From Oscillospiraceae bacterium (GTDB taxonomy: Bacteria > Bacillota > Clostridia > Oscillospirales > CAG-272), in contig SVTZ01000003.1 in NCBI GenBank assembly GCA_015063525.1, positions 1-46,154 on the forward strand: a DNA stretch of 46,154 bases, read 5' to 3'. Positions 37,963 to 46,154 of this stretch are shown piece by piece. Within the stretch, counting starts at the first letter, position 1. Each line of letters opens with the position of its first letter. The notes beneath the pieces are model-generated. The model saw only the letters and a program-made list of their open reading frames with translations, searched no databases and was not told the DNA's origin. Both the position numbers and the translations under genes were made by a program.

Positions 37963-38841
37963 ATGAAAAAAATTATCTCACTTATTCTTGCACTTACAAT
38001 GCTCCTCGGCGCGACCTTCGCGCTCTCTTCCTGCAATCTTTTCGGCAGTGGGGACACCGGTAATGACGCTCTTGTGAAGGTCGTTGACGTTAAGCTTACT
38101 GACGAGCAGTATGCTTTTGTTGCAAAGAAGGATAACACCGCGCTTGTAAACGACTTCAACGCTTTCCTTGCAACTATTAAGGAAAACGGCACCTTCGACG
38201 CTCTCGTTGCGAAGTATTTTGAGGGCAAGGGAGAGAAGGTTGGCTATGACGTAACTACTACCGACGTTCAGAACAGTGATTCTAACCTTATCGTAGTAAC
38301 TAACTGCCCCTTCGAGCCTTTTGAGTACATAGGCGATGATGGCAAGATCTACGGTCTTGATATAGAAATCGCGGCAGCTTATGCTGAGTACAAGGATCTT
38401 GAACTCGTAATCAAGAACATTGGCTTTGACGATATCTTTACTCAGGTTGATGCAGGCTATGCGGATATTGGTATGGCAGGTATCACCGTAAGCGAGGATC
38501 GTGTAGCTCTTTACGACTTCACCACCACTTATTTCAATGCTTCTCAGAAGCTTATCGTTGCAGCAGACAATACCGATTTTGACAACTGCAAGACACTCGA
38601 GGACGTTGAGGCCGTTATCTCTGCCCTTGAAGGCAAAAAGATCGGCTATCAGACAGGTACGACCGGTGGTATGTATATCAACGGTGACGAGGACTGGGGA
38701 TACGTTGGCTTTGCAAACATTGAGGGCAAGGGCTATACAAGTGCTCAGGAAGCGGTTACCGATCTTGTCAACGGCAATATCTATGCTGTTGTTGTCGACG
38801 AGGCACCTGCTAATGCTATCGTTGCAGCGGTTAATAAATAA
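37963..38841 (+). CDS. Amino-acid ABC transporter substrate-binding lipoprotein, apparently circularly permuted
   Basis: Lipobox LSSC; SBP_bac_3 motifs NLIVVTNCPFEPFEYIGDDGKIYGLDIEIAAAYAEYK and DEAPANAIVAA; C-terminal-type motif KLTDEQYAFVAKKDNTALVNDFNAFLATIKENGTFDALVAKYF lies at the N-terminus. Confidence 0.9.
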   Translation: MKKIISLILALTMLLGATFALSSCNLFGSGDTGNDALVKVVDVKLTDEQYAFVAKKDNTALVNDFNAFLATIKENGTFDALVAKYFEGKGEKVGYDVTTTDVQNSDSNLIVVTNCPFEPFEYIGDDGKIYGLDIEIAAAYAEYKDLELVIKNIGFDDIFTQVDAGYADIGMAGITVSEDRVALYDFTTTYFNASQKLIVAADNTDFDNCKTLEDVEAVISALEGKKIGYQTGTTGGMYINGDEDWGYVGFANIEGKGYTSAQEAVTDLVNGNIYAVVVDEAPANAIVAAVNK

Positions 38842-38861
38842 TTAATCTACAAAACAAATTA

Positions 38862-38895
38862 AAAGCCCCGCAGCTTCTGTTGCGGGAGCTTTTTC
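38862..38895 (+). terminator. Terminator/attenuator between SBP and permease
   Basis: AAAAGCCCCGCAG...TTGCGGGAGCTTTTT. Confidence 0.8.
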
Positions 38896-38920
38896 GCGAA
38901 TAAGTTCAGAAAGGATAAAT

Positions 38921-39661
38921 ATGAACTGGAGTGTAAAATGGGAAAAATTCCTTTCCACAATGGAAAGCGAATACTTTAGACAGCTTCTTGTTGATGGTCT
39001 TGCCAATACTGTTAGCGTGGCGGTGCTCGGATTGCTGATAGGTATAGTTATAGGTAGCGTTATAGCCGTCGTTAAGGTGGCACCCAAATATAACTTGATA
39101 AACAGAATTCTCGATAAGATATGCAACGTATACGTTGCCATTTTTCGCGGAACTCCGATAGTGGTTCAGCTCTCGCTTGCGTACTACGTTCTTCTGCCCA
39201 GCCTTGGTGTAAAGGACGTTGACTCTCTGATCGTCGGTATAATTGTTTTCGGTATGAACAGCGGTGCTTACGTTTCGGAGATTATGCGCGGCGGTCTTAA
39301 CTCTGTTGACTCCGGACAGATGGAGGCGGGACGTGCGGTCGGCTTAAGTTATAGCACTACGATGATCAAAATAGTAATCCCGCAGGCGGTGAAAAATATC
39401 CTGCCCACACTCGGAAACGAGTTTATTACTCTTATCAAGGAAACCTCGGTGCTTAGCTTTATAACCGTTTATGACCTGTATACCGCGCTTATTGATACTA
39501 TAGGCGCTAAAAATTATGAAAAAATGGTGCCTTACCTGGTGCTTGCTATGATTTATATCGTTCTCGTTCTTCTTATCACTCTTCTTGTAAAGGTGTTAGA
39601 GAACATTTTTGCAAAGAGCGATAAAAAAAGAACGCAACCGAGAAAGGCAAAGGCGGTGTAA
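38921..39661 (+). CDS. Polar amino acid ABC transporter permease
   Basis: GLANTVSVAVLGLLIGIVIGSVIAVVK, YVAIFRGTPIVVQLSLAYY, EAGRAVGLSYSTTMIKIVIPQAVKNILPTLGNEFITLIKETS. Confidence 0.95.
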   Translation: MNWSVKWEKFLSTMESEYFRQLLVDGLANTVSVAVLGLLIGIVIGSVIAVVKVAPKYNLINRILDKICNVYVAIFRGTPIVVQLSLAYYVLLPSLGVKDVDSLIVGIIVFGMNSGAYVSEIMRGGLNSVDSGQMEAGRAVGLSYSTTMIKIVIPQAVKNILPTLGNEFITLIKETSVLSFITVYDLYTALIDTIGAKNYEKMVPYLVLAMIYIVLVLLITLLVKVLENIFAKSDKKRTQPRKAKAV

Positions 39662-39664
39662 ATA

Positions 39665-40486
39665 ATGGTAGAAAAGAATGTAATTATTAAGGTAGAGGGG
39701 CTTGAAAAGACCTTTGAGGATGGAAAAACCGTGTTAAACGGTATTGATCTTGTGGTCAATCAGGGTGAGAAGGTGGTTATCCTCGGTGCATCCGGATCGG
39801 GCAAATCAACCTTGCTAAGATGCCTTAATTGTATGGAGGATCCTACGGGCGGATCTATATTCTTTGATGGCGTTGACCTTGCCGATATGAGCGTTGATAT
39901 TAACGTTCGCCGTGAGCATATCGGTATGGTTTTCCAGCAGTTCAACCTCTTTAACAACAAGACCGTAATTGAAAATATTATGCTTGCGCCTGTGCACATC
40001 GCTTTCAGAAATATGCGCAAGGAGAAGATAAAGCGTTTCTTCGACAAGATCGATGAAAACGCCGAGCCTCTTAAGAGCAAAAAGGAAATAATTGCTGAGA
40101 AGAAGGCTCACGCTATGGAGCTTCTTCGTCGCATAGGTCTTGAGGAGAAGGCAAACGTTTATCCCTCAACTCTTTCAGGCGGACAGAAGCAGAGAATTGC
40201 TATTGTTCGTGCCCTTGCAATGAATCCTGACGTTATGCTCTTTGACGAGCCTACGTCGGCGCTCGACCCTGAGATGGTAGGCGAGGTACTCGACCTTATG
40301 AAGCAGCTTGCCGCCGAGGGAATGACTATGGTAATCGTAACTCACGAGATGGGATTTGCCCGCGAGGTGGCAGACAAGATCATCTTTATCGACGAGGGCA
40401 AAATCAAGGAGGAGGGAACTCCCGGTGAGGTCTTTGGCAACCCCAAAGATGCAAGACTTAAGGATTTTCTCTCGAAGGTACTTTAA
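39665..40486 (+). CDS. Polar amino acid ABC transporter ATP-binding protein
   Basis: [57 protein letters not shown]. Confidence 0.96.
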   Translation: MVEKNVIIKVEGLEKTFEDGKTVLNGIDLVVNQGEKVVILGASGSGKSTLLRCLNCMEDPTGGSIFFDGVDLADMSVDINVRREHIGMVFQQFNLFNNKTVIENIMLAPVHIAFRNMRKEKIKRFFDKIDENAEPLKSKKEIIAEKKAHAMELLRRIGLEEKANVYPSTLSGGQKQRIAIVRALAMNPDVMLFDEPTSALDPEMVGEVLDLMKQLAAEGMTMVIVTHEMGFAREVADKIIFIDEGKIKEEGTPGEVFGNPKDARLKDFLSKVL

Positions 40487-40493
40487 TAAAATT

Positions 40494-40524
40494 CTCCGCA
40501 CCCGAAAGAGTGCGGAGTTTTCTT
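40494..40524 (+). terminator. Terminator of ABC operon
   Basis: CTCCGCAC-ccgaaaga-GTGCGGAG followed by TTTTCTT. Confidence 0.85.
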
Positions 40525-42199
40525 ATATTCTTGCTTTAATCATAGAGTTGATTCGTTCTCTGACGCGAAGCATCTCGTCAGCCGAGTGGGCGCATCTATC
40601 AAAGGTTAGCTCACAGCCAAGCTCTTCCTCAATTGCCGCCACTACCTCTTCCTTTGAGTAAAGGCTCTCGCACAGGCGCATAGCGCTAATATCCTCTATA
40701 GCGTCGTGAAATACCATTGTGCGCAGCGACTCAAGCGCTGAGCCGTCACGTGCGGGGTAGACCGAGAAAGCGTCACCTGCCGAAACCCAGGCATCACCGC
40801 CCTGCTCAACGTAAGGATTGATGCAGTCTACCGAGTGCTCATTTTTGTAGAAATTGAAGCCCCAGTGTAGGAAACCGACGATGTCGTACTTATACATCTG
40901 CATACCTATGGAGCGATTTCTCCAAGACGGCATAGCGATAAAGCGGTTTGAAACCTTAACTCTCTGCCCACCGCAGTAGTAGGCCCAAAGTCCCTTGACA
41001 CCTCCGTCGATAAAGCTCTGGATGTGATCGCTTGCAGGGATAGGCGTCTTAACCACACCCTTTTTATAAAACTCGTAGCTCGAAAGCGCGTCCATAATAA
41101 CGTAATTTTTGAGCAGTCCCTCAACTATTTTCTTTGACCTTTTGTAGTCCTCGAGTTGCTCCTTGCTCGGCTCGTCGGACACGTGGAAGTAGCAACGGTG
41201 GTCGTCTCCACGCTTTTTCATATAATTAAGGAAGGATTTGATAAAGGAGTGGAGGAATTTCTTGTACTCCTCGCCGTGCGCGTCGGTATCCCAGCCGAAA
41301 ATTCGCTTGTACTCGCCGTCAACTGTTGCCATAATCTTCGGCGCGTGCGTAGCACCCCACTGCGTGAAGAAGTGTGAAATTTCAAAATACTTGATTCCCA
41401 CTCTGTCGCACATAGCTATCCATCTGTCAAGCAATTTATAATCAAAGGTATAGCGTCTGCCCGTCTTCTTAACCCCGACGAGCTGCGTCGTGAGTCTCTC
41501 TCCGCCGATTTTCGTATCAAGGGGTGGCGTGAAAACGGGGGTTAATAGCATATTTATGCCCGTCTTTTTTGCGGTGCGAGCGAAATTCTCAATAATCTCC
41601 CAGTGCCTATCTGACCACACGGGAACGTTATAGTATTCAGCTAGGCAGTCGCAGTATAGCCACTGTGTGAAAATAAGCCTCTGCTCGGGTAGGCTCGCGT
41701 CGATTACCTCAATGTTTACCGAGTCGCTGGCAAGAGCCTTTCCGCTTTCCTCTTCGTAAAGGGTTATGTCGAGGCTGTTTGTTCCGCACTTTGCATCAGC
41801 GGGCACCGAAATCTCTAGCCACACGCTGGTCGGAACGTTTTCCGTAGCAGGATTTCCAATAACTATTTTACCGCCGTAACGTAGTGGCTCGAGCAGGTCG
41901 GGATAGAGCCCCGGCGTGGTACGCAGATACTGCTCGTCATGGAAGAATTTTTCGGCAGGATAGGATACGGGAATGTCGCTGACCTTGTATAGCGTCACGT
42001 ATTCCGAAAGTGTGCCCGAGATTTTAGGCGTAAGTCTGCGTCTTTTTGGCTCGTCATACTTGTTTTCATATGCCACGAGCAGCTGCATACGTATGAGCTC
42101 GCCCTTAAGTGCCGATATGTAGGAGAGCCTGTCAAAGTCCTCTATTCTCTGGTCAGAGAACACCTTTTCTAAAGAAGAAATTATTTTGGTTTTTAACAT
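40523..42199 (-). CDS. DUF4091 / GH123-like protein
   Basis: CYFHVSDEP Asp-Glu pair, GLWAYYCGGQ, GFLHWGFNFY, PARDGSALESLRTMVFHDAIEDISAMRL; no signal peptide. Confidence 0.88.
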   Translation of the reverse strand: MLKTKIISSLEKVFSDQRIEDFDRLSYISALKGELIRMQLLVAYENKYDEPKRRRLTPKISGTLSEYVTLYKVSDIPVSYPAEKFFHDEQYLRTTPGLYPDLLEPLRYGGKIVIGNPATENVPTSVWLEISVPADAKCGTNSLDITLYEEESGKALASDSVNIEVIDASLPEQRLIFTQWLYCDCLAEYYNVPVWSDRHWEIIENFARTAKKTGINMLLTPVFTPPLDTKIGGERLTTQLVGVKKTGRRYTFDYKLLDRWIAMCDRVGIKYFEISHFFTQWGATHAPKIMATVDGEYKRIFGWDTDAHGEEYKKFLHSFIKSFLNYMKKRGDDHRCYFHVSDEPSKEQLEDYKRSKKIVEGLLKNYVIMDALSSYEFYKKGVVKTPIPASDHIQSFIDGGVKGLWAYYCGGQRVKVSNRFIAMPSWRNRSIGMQMYKYDIVGFLHWGFNFYKNEHSVDCINPYVEQGGDAWVSAGDAFSVYPARDGSALESLRTMVFHDAIEDISAMRLCESLYSKEEVVAAIEEELGCELTFDRCAHSADEMLRVRERINSMIKARI

Positions 42200-42251
42200 A
42201 AAACAATTACCTATAAAAAATATCCGAATATTGCTACGTATAGTTTAGATT

Positions 42252-43193
42252 TTAGTCATTTTGCTCTTTCTTGAGAATTTCAAGCGCACGCTTGAACTCG
42301 CTTGGAAGCTCGCACTCAAAGCTCATTCGCTCTCCCGTTTTTGGGTGAGTTAGCGTCAGCTTTTTTGCGTGGAGAGCCTGTCCCTTAAAGAGCGCAGGAT
42401 GCTTTTTCTCAAACAGAGTTTTGTTCTTCGCATATACCTCGTCACCGAGAAGCGGATGGCCGATGTACGACATATGAACTCTTATCTGATGCGTCCTTCC
42501 GGTCTCAAGCTTTAGGGCAAGGTAGGAGACGGCACCGAATCTTTCAAGAACCTCATAGTGAGTAACCGCCTCGCGGGCGGTGTGGTCGCCGTTTAATAAA
42601 ACTGCCTGCTTTTTACGGTCGATGGGATGGCGGCCGATAGGATAATTCACTGTTCCCAGGTCCTCCTTAAAGCCGCCGACCACAAGTGCGCGGTATTCAC
42701 GCTCAATTCCGTGGTACTTAAGCTCCTCTGAGAGGGCTGTGTGGGCCTCGTCGTTCTTCGCTACGACAAGAAGACCGGAGGTGTCCTTATCAATTCTGTG
42801 AACAATTCCCGGGCGCATAACACCGCCTATGCCCGAAAGCGAGTCGCGGCAGTGGTAGAGTAGGGCATTTACAAGCGTTCCGGAATAATTTCCGGGCGCA
42901 GGATGTACTACCATACCTTTAGGCTTGTTGATAACGATTATGTATTCGTCCTCATATACGACGTCGAGTGGAATGTTTTCGGGCAGGGCCTCGCATTCTT
43001 TGCTTTCAGGCAGAATAATCTCAATTTCATCGCCGGATTTTACGGCGTATTTTTTCGGCTGTTTCTTGCCGCAAACGGTAATCGAGCCTTCCTCGATAAG
43101 CCTTGCCGCTGCTGATCTCGTAATTCCCGCGGAATCTGCCGCAAATGCGTCAAGCCGCTTGCCTATATCGGCTTCGCCTACTGTGTATATCAT
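42252..43193 (-). CDS. rluD: RluD-family pseudouridine synthase
   Basis: S4-like N-terminus, VHPAPGNYSGTLVNALLYH, GIVHRIDKDTSGLLVVAKND, LETGRTHQIRVHMSYIGHPLLGDEVY. Confidence 0.95.
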   Translation of the reverse strand: MIYTVGEADIGKRLDAFAADSAGITRSAAARLIEEGSITVCGKKQPKKYAVKSGDEIEIILPESKECEALPENIPLDVVYEDEYIIVINKPKGMVVHPAPGNYSGTLVNALLYHCRDSLSGIGGVMRPGIVHRIDKDTSGLLVVAKNDEAHTALSEELKYHGIEREYRALVVGGFKEDLGTVNYPIGRHPIDRKKQAVLLNGDHTAREAVTHYEVLERFGAVSYLALKLETGRTHQIRVHMSYIGHPLLGDEVYAKNKTLFEKKHPALFKGQALHAKKLTLTHPKTGERMSFECELPSEFKRALEILKKEQND

Positions 43194-43777
43194 TCCGCCT
43201 TTTCGTCCTTTTCGCCTTCGACGGTCTTCTTTTTTTTCTCGGCCTTGTATTCCTTAATAATGTCAAGTATAAGCGCGAGTATTAGCAGCCCTGCACCGAC
43301 ACAAACGAAGGAGTCCGCGCCGTTAAATATTGCATTCCAGATTCCGCAGAAGTCGATAAAGTCGATAACCTCTCCCATACCGTCGGGATTAACGTAAAAG
43401 CCGAGACCGAAGCGGTCGATCATATTTCCGATACCGCCCGAAACGACCATAGAAAGCGCTACACCGTAAAGCATATTGTCGGCGTGACCGAGATAGAGAT
43501 ACGCCGCAAAAGCGAGTATTGCAACTGTGGAAACGGATAAAAAGATCCAACGCTGGTCGCTGCCGTCCATCATTCCAAAGGCGGCTCCGTCATTGGTGGT
43601 ATAAGTGAGGTGAAGAAAATCCTTGATCAGGGGAATGGACTGATTAAGTGTCATATATTTTGTGACGAGGAACTTCGTCAATTGGTCGAGTATAATGCCG
43701 ACCATAATTATCACCGAATAGATAACATATTCCTTCGGCGTTTTTTTCTTGAATAAAGTCATTTCTTGTTTCTCCAA
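43190..43777 (-). CDS. lspA: Signal peptidase II
   Basis: ILDQLTKFLVTKY, TTNDGAAFGM, SGGIGNMIDRFGLGFYVN, VIDFIDF...FNGADSFVCVG. Confidence 0.95.
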   Translation of the reverse strand: MEKQEMTLFKKKTPKEYVIYSVIIMVGIILDQLTKFLVTKYMTLNQSIPLIKDFLHLTYTTNDGAAFGMMDGSDQRWIFLSVSTVAILAFAAYLYLGHADNMLYGVALSMVVSGGIGNMIDRFGLGFYVNPDGMGEVIDFIDFCGIWNAIFNGADSFVCVGAGLLILALILDIIKEYKAEKKKKTVEGEKDEKAE

Positions 43778-43778
43778 A

Positions 43779-44054
43779 TCAGATTGCAGGAAGCAATGCC
43801 CCGAGCAACAAAATTATAATGTATGTGATTGAGAATGCCCAGTCAATGGGCGAATCCTGCCCTATATTAAGCCTGATCATTATCCCTCTTACGGGAGCGA
43901 TAAAGGGCTCGGTCAGATAGCATGCTATTCCGTAGGCACGGCTTTCCATCGGGTCAACGAAAAAGGGAAGCAGAGCCCGCGCAAGCATTGCAAAGGTGAC
44001 CACATCCAAAACGATAGACACGGTCTTGGCTAAGATGAAAAATAATTCTTCCAC
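43779..44054 (-). CDS. YggT family membrane protein
   Basis: Hydrophobic protein with CYLTEPFIAPVRGIM...IDWAFSITYIIILLLG; GTG start with AAGGA RBS preferred, since the ORF-track start lies in a terminator hairpin. Confidence 0.88.
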   Translation of the reverse strand: MEELFFILAKTVSIVLDVVTFAMLARALLPFFVDPMESRAYGIACYLTEPFIAPVRGIMIRLNIGQDSPIDWAFSITYIIILLLGALLPAI

Positions 44055-44073
44055 ATTTATATCCTTTTTTAAA

Positions 44074-44110
44074 AAAGATAGGCTGTCGCAAATACGCATT
44101 TGCGACAGCC
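44074..44110 (-). terminator. Strong hairpin terminator between sepF and yggT
   Basis: GGCTGTCGCAAAT-loop-ATTTGCGACAGCC (13-bp perfect stem) followed on minus strand by TATCTTTTTT. Confidence 0.8.
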
Positions 44111-44227
44111 CTTTGAGGCATATCGACCTTACGTGTCTTGCCTAAAGGCATTAGCCTCGTTGATGGTTTTTGTTAGACGGCGTATGTAAAAATACATAGC
44201 GTTTCTTTAATAACTGACGAACGAAAA

Positions 44228-44638
44228 TCAGTTGTCGTCGGATACGTCTACGTTATGGGGAGTGATAATGTAAGTATTGGTAGATACGTTCTTGATCTCT
44301 CCGTCGTTTGAGTAGGTAACTCCGTTGAGGAAATCGAGCATACGTACGGTCTGTACGCCGTCAAGAAGCTCAAGGTTAAGCACTACGGTACAGCCATCGA
44401 TAAGATAATCGGCTATCTCGCTTACCTCCTCAAAGGATGTGGGGCGAACAACCTTAAGCTCAATGTTGCTGTCAGCATCGCCTGTGTTTGCTACTATGGG
44501 AGTAGCGGGTCTTCTGATCTCTTCATGTCTTTCGATGTTCATAGGTGTAACCTCCTCATATGCGGGGAATGACGGAATATCGGTGTCCTCGTCAGCGCCA
44601 ACCCCTTTTCTTAATTTTTTAATGAAATCCTCAAACAT
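44228..44638 (-). CDS. sepF: Cell division protein SepF
   Basis: LKVVRPTSFEEVSEIADYLIDGCTVVLNLELLDGVQTVRMLDFLNGVTY. Confidence 0.94.
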   Translation of the reverse strand: MFEDFIKKLRKGVGADEDTDIPSFPAYEEVTPMNIERHEEIRRPATPIVANTGDADSNIELKVVRPTSFEEVSEIADYLIDGCTVVLNLELLDGVQTVRMLDFLNGVTYSNDGEIKNVSTNTYIITPHNVDVSDDN

Positions 44639-44661
44639 TTGCGGTTTCCTTTCTTTTTTTG

Positions 44662-45345
44662 TTATCTATTAAAAAGCTTCCGTCCGACCCTGACCAGCGT
44701 TGCACCCTCCTCGATGGCGACTGCATAACTGTCGCTCATACCCATAGAGAGGATGCCGCCCTCAAAGCCGTGGTTTCTGTTTAATCTATCGAAAAGCTCC
44801 TTCGTTTCCCTAAAGTAAGGGCGCATTTCTTCAGCGTTCTCGCAGACCGGTCCCATGGTCATAAGGCCTGCTACCTGTATAGCCGAAAAATGCTTTAGCT
44901 CAAGCAGGAAATCCTCTGCCTCCTCGGGCAGAATTCCGCCCTTCTGCTCCTCTCTTGCCGAGTTGATCTCGATAAGCACGGGGACGGTTCTGCCGACCTT
45001 TTTCGCCTGTTTATCAATTTCGGCCGCAAGAGCAAGGCTGTCAAGCGAATGTATGAGCGATACGCTTTCAATTATAAGCTTGACCTTGTTTCTCTGAAGG
45101 TTGCCAATCTCGTGCAATTTTGGGGTAAAACCCCTGTCGCTTAGCAGATCACCGCGACGTCTGAGTTCACCCGGACGGTTCTCGCCAATATCACCTATTC
45201 CGGCCTCGGCAAGGGCTAAAAGCTCCTCGTCACTTCCGCTTTTCGTAACCGCAACAAGGGTTATATCTCTGCCTACTTTACTTGAAAGCTCTTTTATCTC
45301 ACGGACGAGGCCGTCATAATTGCTTTTGACGTACTCAAAGCTCAT
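44662..45345 (-). CDS. YggS family PLP homeostasis protein
   Basis: DITLVAVTKSGSDEELLALAEAGIGDIGENRPGEL, HEIGNLQRNKVKLI, LSMGMSDSYAVAIEEGATLVRVG; start MSFEYV. Confidence 0.95.
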   Translation of the reverse strand: MSFEYVKSNYDGLVREIKELSSKVGRDITLVAVTKSGSDEELLALAEAGIGDIGENRPGELRRRGDLLSDRGFTPKLHEIGNLQRNKVKLIIESVSLIHSLDSLALAAEIDKQAKKVGRTVPVLIEINSAREEQKGGILPEEAEDFLLELKHFSAIQVAGLMTMGPVCENAEEMRPYFRETKELFDRLNRNHGFEGGILSMGMSDSYAVAIEEGATLVRVGRKLFNR

Positions 45346-45482
45346 TTTTTGCCGCCTCCGTATGGGATTTTTAAAATTTGCGCGAAAATTGCACATTAAT
45401 ATATTTTATTATAACATAAAGGTTTTCCATTTGCAAGAGCAATCTTTAATTTTTTTAAGAAAAATATTATATTTATAGGCTA

Positions 45483-45511
45483 TTGATTTTATGTAAATTT
45501 TGTGATACAAT
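45483..45511 (+). promoter_or_regulatory. sigmaA promoter for mrnC
   Basis: TTGATT-N17-TACAAT. Confidence 0.65.
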
Positions 45512-45585
45512 GTATTTGTGAAAAAATGACTCTTCGCTAAATTTTGAAAATAAAAGCGGGCAGAAGAGAAAAAAGGAGACGGCAA

Positions 45586-45972
45586 ATGCACGACGGACTT
45601 ATCGGAGCAGCCCTGCCAAGCGTGGCGGCTCTTGCATATCTTGGCGATGCGCGCCACGCGCTTTTTGTCAGACGTATGCTTATAGAAAAGGGAATATGTA
45701 AATCCGGTGAGCTGAACGAGGCGGCGCTGTCCTTCGTCACTGCTGAGGCGCAGGCAAGGATGATGCGTAGGATTGAGCATCTTTTGCTTGACGATGAGCG
45801 CGACGTTTATAAGCGCGCGGCAAATTCGGGCCACCTTAACAGACCGAGGCACGCCTCTGCCGCAGATTACCGCGCCGCAACCGGATTTGAGGCGGTTATC
45901 GGTATGCTTGAATGGGTCGGCGATGAGGAGAGACTTGAGATGCTTCTCCACACCGCGCACGAAGAAGGGTGA
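45586..45972 (+). CDS. mrnC: Mini-ribonuclease 3
   Basis: ALPSVAALAYLGDARHALFVRRMLIEKG and ASAADYRAATGFEAVIGMLEWVGDEERL; ATG at 45586 with AAAGGAGAC RBS. Confidence 0.92.
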   Translation: MHDGLIGAALPSVAALAYLGDARHALFVRRMLIEKGICKSGELNEAALSFVTAEAQARMMRRIEHLLLDDERDVYKRAANSGHLNRPRHASAADYRAATGFEAVIGMLEWVGDEERLEMLLHTAHEEG

Positions 45973-45975
45973 CGT

Positions 45976-46000
45976 TGTAGGGGCGAGCATAGCTCGTCCG
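45976..46000. repeat. REP-like palindromic element, copy 2
   Basis: TGTAGGGGCGAGCATAGCTCGTCCG; 24/25 match to reverse complement of 8928-8952. Confidence 0.8.
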
Positions 46001-46058
46001 TGATATGTTGCCTTGCGGCAACGTGAGGAATGATAATAAATTTTAGGAGATAAATAAA

Positions 46059-46154
46059 ATGATTCAGAAGATTAAAGGAACGATGGATATTCTTCCGGAG
46101 GAGACTCCCCTCTGGAGACATATAGAAAAGGTTATGCGCGAGGAGGCCGAGAAG
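46059..46154 (+). CDS. hisS: Histidyl-tRNA synthetase, N-terminal fragment (runs off window)
   Basis: Manual translation MIQKIKGTMDILPEETPLWRHIEKVMREEAEK. Confidence 0.85.
   Translation, partial: MIQKIKGTMDILPEETPLWRHIEKVMREEAEK

Noticed and set aside
43954-44151. Minus-strand ORF upstream of yggT, and the extended N-terminus MRICDSLSFLKKDIN of yggT
   Set aside because: Both translate through the terminator hairpin; the GTG start at 44054 with an AAGGA RBS is a better yggT start.
46003-46025. GTTGCC-ttgc-GGCAAC hairpin considered as a CRISPR or tandem repeat unit
   Set aside because: Only one copy here, no spacers and no cas genes; treated as part of a REP-like element.
1-46154. Anti-phage defence, toxin-antitoxin, prophage or integrative element
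   Set aside because: No integrase, transposase, nuclease/NTPase defence cassette or phage structural genes seen. The XRE/DUF6809-like pair is divergent, not a co-oriented TA operon, and has no toxin motif.

Overview
A gene-dense ~46 kb chromosomal window from a Clostridia-like (Firmicutes) bacterium, about 40 genes, mostly housekeeping. I found no phage, transposase, CRISPR, rRNA or tRNA genes. Blocks: rpmH-rnpA-yidD-yidC-jag-mnmE; hpt-mtaB-glyS-luxS-mtnN; a small XRE-regulator/DUF6809-like divergent pair; mpg-trmO; MATE; eno; folT-folC behind a probable THF riboswitch; gapdh; a T-box-controlled operon (AMP ligase-iorA-iorB-paaK-ACT); cca; a bacterial PH-domain gene split by one in-frame TAG; lysS-greA; an S41 protease; a CdaR/PucR regulator; ABC-F-ribF-prmA-rsmE; a polar amino acid ABC transporter; a DUF4091/GH123-like protein; rluD-lspA-yggT-sepF-yggS; mrnC; and the start of hisS. 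The most interesting signals are: (1) an amino-acid ABC substrate-binding lipoprotein whose sequence looks circularly permuted; (2) a T-box leader with apparent Phe (UUC) specifier driving an aryl-CoA ligase/indolepyruvate oxidoreductase operon, which suggests salvage of aromatic amino acids from arylacetates rather than catabolism; (3) three copies of a 17-bp operator around an XRE gene, one forming the stem of its own terminator; (4) a heptanucleotide repeat tract inside mtaB that could cause frameshift phase variation. All calls come from reading the sequence and the supplied ORF track; no database search was run.
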